From Paenibacillus sp. JDR-2 (GTDB taxonomy: Bacteria > Bacillota > Bacilli > Paenibacillales > Paenibacillaceae), in contig NC_012914.1 of NCBI RefSeq assembly GCF_000023585.1, forward strand, positions 4,370,001 to 4,434,000: a stretch of 64,000 nucleotides of DNA, given 5' to 3'. Both the position numbers and the translations under genes were made by a program. Below are positions 60,177-64,000 of this stretch, piece after piece. The notes beneath the pieces are model-generated. The model was not told the DNA's origin. It saw only the letters and a program-made list of their open reading frames with translations, and did not search any database. Each line of letters opens with the position of its first letter. Within the stretch, counting starts at the first letter, position 1.

Positions 60177-61424
60177 TCAAATAAATTCGCTAAACATATT
60201 TTTCAACCGTTCGAACATACCGGGTTTGGATGAAGCGGTGGTACCCGACTTGCGGCTTGCCGATTTCTTCCCTGTACTTGCTGCTGCTCCTCGTACTCCC
60301 ATATATTTCGACACGTATTGGATCATTCCTACCCCGCTGCTGTATGCAGGGTCGCGCACACCGATATAATCCGGCGATGCGATACGAACAGATGACTCCA
60401 GCTCCGCTTGCGCAAGTGCCAGTGTACCCGGCATCGTAACAGAACCTCCAGTCAGTACGTATCCGTTCACTTTATCCCCATAACCAAGCTTGCGCACTTC
60501 TTGACGCACAAGATGGAAAATCTCCTGCATGCGCGGCTCGATAATGCTGGCCAGATCAACCTGGGAAAACTCTTTTTCTACATTGCTTCCCATGCGAGTC
60601 ACTTTAAACTTTACATCTTCGGCTGCATCGTTTACAAAAGCACAGCCATACTTGAGCTTGATCTTCTCGGCCTGATCCGACTGCGTACGAAGACCATAAG
60701 CAATATCGTTCGTTACGTACTCGCCGCCGATTGGCAAAGTCGAGATAGCGGCAAGACTGCCTTGCTCATAGATCGTAATGGTCGTAGAACCTGCGCCGAT
60801 ATCCGTAAGCACGGTTCCGATCGTTTTCTCGTCTTTTGTTAGCGACATGACGCCAGAAGCAAGCGACATCAGGATTACACCAGAAATCCGAAGTCCGGCC
60901 TTCTCTACGCAGCGCATCAAGTTATGTATAGCCGTTTTTGCACCTGTTACAATGGTCGCCTCAACCTCTAACCGTACGCCAATCATTCCGCGAGGGTCGG
61001 ATATTCCTTCCAAGCCGTCAACCAAAAACTGCTTCGGTACAAGATTAATAATTTCTCTTTCAGGAGGAAGCGCAACTACCTTGGCCGCTTGAACCACGCG
61101 TTCGATATCTTCCTCTCCTATTTCACGGTCCTCATTGGATACTGCAACTACGCCACGATTCGTCTGAAGTGCTATGTGATTCCCCTGAATCCCAACATAG
61201 ACGTCTGATATTTGAATGCCAACCATTCTTTCCGCATGCTCGATTGCACTGCGAATCGACTGCACGGTTTGGTCAATATCTACAATAGCTCCCTTGCGAA
61301 TACCCTCTGAGTCGGCAGATCCAACTCCAATAATATTAATGGTTCCGTTGTTCACTTCACCAATAATAGCACGAACTTTGGATGTACCGATGTCCAAACT
61401 GACGATGATGTCGTTACTGCTCAA
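60177..61424 (-). CDS. ftsA: Cell division protein FtsA
   Basis: The 415-residue actin-like protein tethers FtsZ to the membrane. ATP motifs: SLDIGTSKVRAIIGE at the start, DIGAGSTTITIY near 205 and VLTGGSVTMPG near 335. A linker rich in Ser, Thr and Lys leads to the amphipathic C-terminal helix (MFERLKNMFSEF) for the membrane. The TTG start has GGGAGG nine bases ahead. Upstream lies a 227-base gap that may hold a promoter for ftsAZ. Confidence 0.97.
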   Translation of the reverse strand: MSSNDIIVSLDIGTSKVRAIIGEVNNGTINIIGVGSADSEGIRKGAIVDIDQTVQSIRSAIEHAERMVGIQISDVYVGIQGNHIALQTNRGVVAVSNEDREIGEEDIERVVQAAKVVALPPEREIINLVPKQFLVDGLEGISDPRGMIGVRLEVEATIVTGAKTAIHNLMRCVEKAGLRISGVILMSLASGVMSLTKDEKTIGTVLTDIGAGSTTITIYEQGSLAAISTLPIGGEYVTNDIAYGLRTQSDQAEKIKLKYGCAFVNDAAEDVKFKVTRMGSNVEKEFSQVDLASIIEPRMQEIFHLVRQEVRKLGYGDKVNGYVLTGGSVTMPGTLALAQAELESSVRIASPDYIGVRDPAYSSGVGMIQYVSKYMGVRGAAASTGKKSASRKSGTTASSKPGMFERLKNMFSEFI

Positions 61425-61442
61425 CCCGCGGCACCTCCCGTT

Positions 61443-61650
61443 TTAACTGATAAAATACACACAAGATAGGGTTATAAACATTCGTCCTTCTACATATTCA
61501 ACGCCTTTGATATATTCCCTCTTTTTTCAACAAAATTTTCATTTCCCTAATGTTACAGCTGTAGCTCTTATGTTATGAATCCTTATGAATGCTTGATAGT
61601 CCTACGAAAATACATTAAATCTGTGAATAAAATTCTACCATTCTTTCTAC
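61443..61650 (-). other. divIB-ftsA intergenic region
   Basis: This AT-rich gap of about 200 bases on the minus strand has a GAGGGAATA ... GTTGAATAT pair ten bases apart that resembles a sigma-H promoter (one mismatch and slightly short spacing). In B. subtilis ftsAZ has a sigma-H promoter. No terminator or gene is seen. Confidence 0.3.
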
Positions 61651-62421
61651 CTATTGAGTAGTCTCTTTTTGATCAGATTCCATATTTTCTGAAGCATTAC
61701 TATTAAACGGAACATAAGTGTCCGCGAGCAACATCGTAATCTTACCCGGTTCCTGCGTTTCGATAACCGCATTTAGCGCTTCGATTTTCTCCGGCAGCAA
61801 GGACACCGCCGTGACTACTTCAAACTTGGTCCTGGTGTAGATCTTAATCCGATCCGGATATGCCTTCGATGGATCAGGAATAATCTCTGACAAGTCTGAC
61901 AGCTGCTTTTCCGAGATTTTGCCCAGCTGCTTCGTCAATTCCTCGCGGTTCGGATCATCCGGCTTCCAACCGGAGAGAACGGGCTTGTCCATCAGAAATT
62001 CGTCGCTTAATGCCGAAACGTTGGTTCCGTTCGACAGAATGGCGGTCATTTCGCCGCCTGCTGACAATTCAAACGCGACAACGGGAAATTCTTTCACTGT
62101 AATTTTGACATTACCGGGGAAGGACTTGGAGACGCTTGCCTCCTCTATCGGCTTCAATGCTTTGATGATACGCTTCTCTGATTGGGACCCAGATACGCCG
62201 AAATAAGCGTCCCCTGCGGTAATGCCTGCTGCTGCTTGTATATCGCTTTTGGAAGTATATTGCGCGCCTTCTATTGTTATCGTCGTAATCTTGCTGATTG
62301 ATGAATTGAAAAATAATACAGATAAGAGAATAACAAACAATAAAAAAAGAACGGCCAGCAGTTTGCGGCTGCCCTTTCTTTTTCGCTCCGGCTCTTTTAA
62401 TACAGGCACTAGCTCGCTCAT
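61651..62421 (-). CDS. divIB: Division protein DivIB/FtsQ (POTRA domain)
   Basis: The 256-residue bitopic membrane protein has a short basic cytoplasmic part, one membrane helix (about 22-42), and an outer POTRA domain (ITTITIEGAQYTSKSDIQAAAGI, then KSFPGNVKITVKEFPVVAFE), followed by the beta domain (about 120-235). It belongs to the FtsQ/DivIB-FtsL-FtsB complex at the septum. The start has GAAGGAAGGG ahead. murA lies upstream by 90 bases. Confidence 0.92.
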   Translation of the reverse strand: MSELVPVLKEPERKRKGSRKLLAVLFLLFVILLSVLFFNSSISKITTITIEGAQYTSKSDIQAAAGITAGDAYFGVSGSQSEKRIIKALKPIEEASVSKSFPGNVKITVKEFPVVAFELSAGGEMTAILSNGTNVSALSDEFLMDKPVLSGWKPDDPNREELTKQLGKISEKQLSDLSEIIPDPSKAYPDRIKIYTRTKFEVVTAVSLLPEKIEALNAVIETQEPGKITMLLADTYVPFNSNASENMESDQKETTQ

Positions 62422-62511
62422 AACTTGTCCCTTCCTTCTAAAAAAACATCCGGTCCTCCTTGTTGGCAGGGCCGGTCGTTTCTATCCAGCTGCGATTTGA
62501 GTCATCCCCGG

Positions 62512-63780
62512 TTAATTCTTCGGCACAGGAGAGTAACGCGAAATGCGCGCGCCGAGTCTGCTTAACATCGTTTCAATGCAATCATAACCGCGGTCGATAT
62601 GATGGATTTGCTCGACAATCGTCTTGCCTTGCGCGGCTAAGCCGGCAATGACAAGCGCTGCGCCCGCCCTAAGGTCGGTTGCTTCCACCGTTGCACCGTA
62701 CAGACGCGGTACGCCGCGAATAAACGCCGAGTTCAGATCCACGCGGATATCGGCGCCCATGCGGGATAATTCATCCACATGCTTCAGACGTCCCTCGAAG
62801 ATCGTTTCCTTCAAAATGCTGACTCCGTCCGCAAGCGCAAGCAGCACCATCACCTGCGACTGTAGATCGGTCGGGAAGGCAGGATACGGAGCCGTCACGA
62901 CTCTTTCTACTGCTCTTGGCCGCCCTGGGCAGCCCACCTTGATTATATCACCGTCGACCAAGATTTGAATACCTGCCCGGCGAAGCACATGAATAAGCGA
63001 GGATAAATGCGCTGGATTCGTATTTAATAAAGTGACCTGCCCTCGGGTTGCGGCTGCGGCTACCATAATGGTGCCGGCAACAATTCGGTCCGGAATGACT
63101 GTATACGTGCAAGGCGTTAGCGACTGTACCCCTTCGATCGTAATCGTATCCGTTCCGGCACCCATGATTTTCGCGCCCATCGCGTTCAGAAACTTCTGCA
63201 AATCCTGAATCTCCGGCTCGCGTGCTGCGTTGCTGATCGTTGTCCGACCTTCGGCGAGCACGGCTGCCATCATAATGTTCTCCGTTGCCCCGACGCTTGG
63301 GAAGGCCAGATGGATATCAGCCCCGTGCAGTTTATCCGCACGGCAGATGATCCGGTTGCCGATCTCCTCAATTTCTGCGCCAAGAGCTTGAAGTCCTTCC
63401 AAATGTAGATCGATCTTTCTCTCGCCGATTGCGCAGCCGCCAGGCTGATACACCTGTGTTTCACCAAATCTAGCTAATAACGGCCCCATCAAAAAGATAG
63501 ACGAGCGCATCTGTCCCATTAACGATTCCGGCACATGTGAGGTGTGTGCAGTTTCTGTATTCAGAACAACTGTATCTCCCACATGCTCAGCGCGGCATCC
63601 TAGTTCGCGCAAAATGTTAAGCATTACGTCGATATCAAGCAGCCTCGGCACATGTTCTATCGTTGATGTGCCTTCCGCAAGCATACAGGCTGCTAATATT
63701 GGCAAAGCGGCATTTTTCGCTCCTTGGATAACAATGGATCCTGAGAGAGGTTTCCCGCCTTCAATCACCAATTTGTCCAA
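62512..63780 (-). CDS. murA: UDP-N-acetylglucosamine 1-carboxyvinyltransferase
   Basis: The 422-residue enzyme adds enolpyruvate to UDP-GlcNAc, the first committed step of peptidoglycan. The substrate Lys22-Asn23 is in GAKNAALPI, and the catalytic Cys near 117 is in QPGGCAIGERKIDLH. Cys at that place means sensitivity to fosfomycin is expected. The TTG start has CGGAGGTGA at ideal spacing and lies 15 bases after the murB stop. Confidence 0.96.
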   Translation of the reverse strand: MDKLVIEGGKPLSGSIVIQGAKNAALPILAACMLAEGTSTIEHVPRLLDIDVMLNILRELGCRAEHVGDTVVLNTETAHTSHVPESLMGQMRSSIFLMGPLLARFGETQVYQPGGCAIGERKIDLHLEGLQALGAEIEEIGNRIICRADKLHGADIHLAFPSVGATENIMMAAVLAEGRTTISNAAREPEIQDLQKFLNAMGAKIMGAGTDTITIEGVQSLTPCTYTVIPDRIVAGTIMVAAAATRGQVTLLNTNPAHLSSLIHVLRRAGIQILVDGDIIKVGCPGRPRAVERVVTAPYPAFPTDLQSQVMVLLALADGVSILKETIFEGRLKHVDELSRMGADIRVDLNSAFIRGVPRLYGATVEATDLRAGAALVIAGLAAQGKTIVEQIHHIDRGYDCIETMLSRLGARISRYSPVPKN

Positions 63781-63795
63781 TGTATCACCTCCGAA

Positions 63796-64000
63796 TTACC
63801 GCTCACCCACCACCAATACTTCCGGTACCAGCCGAACGCCGTAGCGGTCTGCAATCGTACCCTGAATGTGAGTCATGAGGGTGAGAACATCTTCAGCTGT
63901 CGCTTGCCCTCTGTTTACTATGAAATTGGCGTGAAGCTCCGAAACTTCCGCTCCCCCGAATCGAACGCCCTTTAAACCCGCCTCCTGAATGAGTCTAGCG
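63796..64000 (-). CDS. murB: UDP-N-acetylmuramate dehydrogenase, C-terminal part (runs off window end)
   Basis: The last 67 residues are inside the window: LIQEAGLKGVRFGGAEVSELHANFIVN and the ending RYGVRLVPEVLVVGE. These are the C-terminal part of MurB, where the catalytic Glu belongs (the VPEV). MurB reduces UDP-GlcNAc-enolpyruvate to UDP-MurNAc, the step after MurA. The ATG is outside the window. Confidence 0.92.
   Translation of the reverse strand, partial: ARLIQEAGLKGVRFGGAEVSELHANFIVNRGQATAEDVLTLMTHIQGTIADRYGVRLVPEVLVVGER

Noticed and set aside
1..64000. CRISPR arrays, prophage, transposases, integrases
   Set aside because: No spaced direct repeats other than the two 68-base units, and no matching proteins were seen.

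Overview
The window looks like chromosome of an endospore-forming Paenibacillaceae bacterium (Paenibacillus or a close relative). Reasons: a sporulation/division block in the order murB-murA-divIB-ftsA-ftsZ-spoIIGA-sigE-sigG-ylmCDEFGH-divIVA-ileS, T-box and PyrR attenuators, GGAGG ribosome binding sites, TTG/GTG starts, YesMN-type regulators beside sugar ABC transporters, and AbrB-, YlmC- and YteA-like proteins. No plasmid, phage, CRISPR array or transposase gene was seen.

Layout. 1-4400: two exported cupredoxin proteins behind a possible ECF promoter, an ECF sigma/anti-sigma pair and a cupin. 4480-4700: tRNA-Val with its own near-consensus promoter. 4701-11320: YesN/YesM two-component system divergent from a three-gene sugar ABC importer. 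11460-12721: a 53-residue membrane protein and a CDF metal exporter behind an attenuator-like hairpin. 12812-18880: a seven-gene cluster for a CDP-linked, C-methyl-branched 6-deoxysugar with its glycosyltransferase, followed by an exported SLH-like protein. 19993-22850: ung, RNase H, three tRNAs (fMet, Ile2, Leu), a 54-residue protein and YjcG. 22950-30076: a five-gene minus-strand operon encoding two ABC ATPases (one fused to an AbrB-like domain), a MacA-like adaptor, a large FtsX-like permease and a solute-binding lipoprotein. 30252-31979: a chemoreceptor. 32158-41120: pyrR-pyrB-pyrC-carA-carB-pyrF-pyrE behind a PyrR attenuator, without pyrP, pyrK or pyrD. 41439-44583: patA, dapL and dapH, the acetylase branch of diaminopimelate synthesis. 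44807-64000: rluD, lspA, a YteA-like protein, ileS (eukaryote-like type 2) with a T-box leader, divIVA, the ylm genes, sigG, sigE, spoIIGA, ftsZ, ftsA, divIB, murA and the end of murB.

How the genes work together. The right half is a housekeeping block linking wall precursor synthesis (dap genes, murA, murB), septum placement (divIVA, sepF, ftsA, ftsZ, divIB) and mother-cell/forespore sigma factors. The left half is accessory: copper/redox surface proteins, sugar uptake, surface glycan synthesis and an unusual exporter.

The observations most worth following are: two genes in the glycan cluster that appear to start at CTG, supported in one case by the zinc-binding cysteines that lie upstream of any other start; the five-gene exporter with an AbrB-like domain fused to an ATPase and Gly-rich spacers in three exported parts; a repeat family that carries its own ribosome binding site in front of ileS and yesN; an orphan structured transcript candidate between spoIIGA and a broken gene; and a spoIIGA promoter with the long 21-base spacer typical of Spo0A activation.
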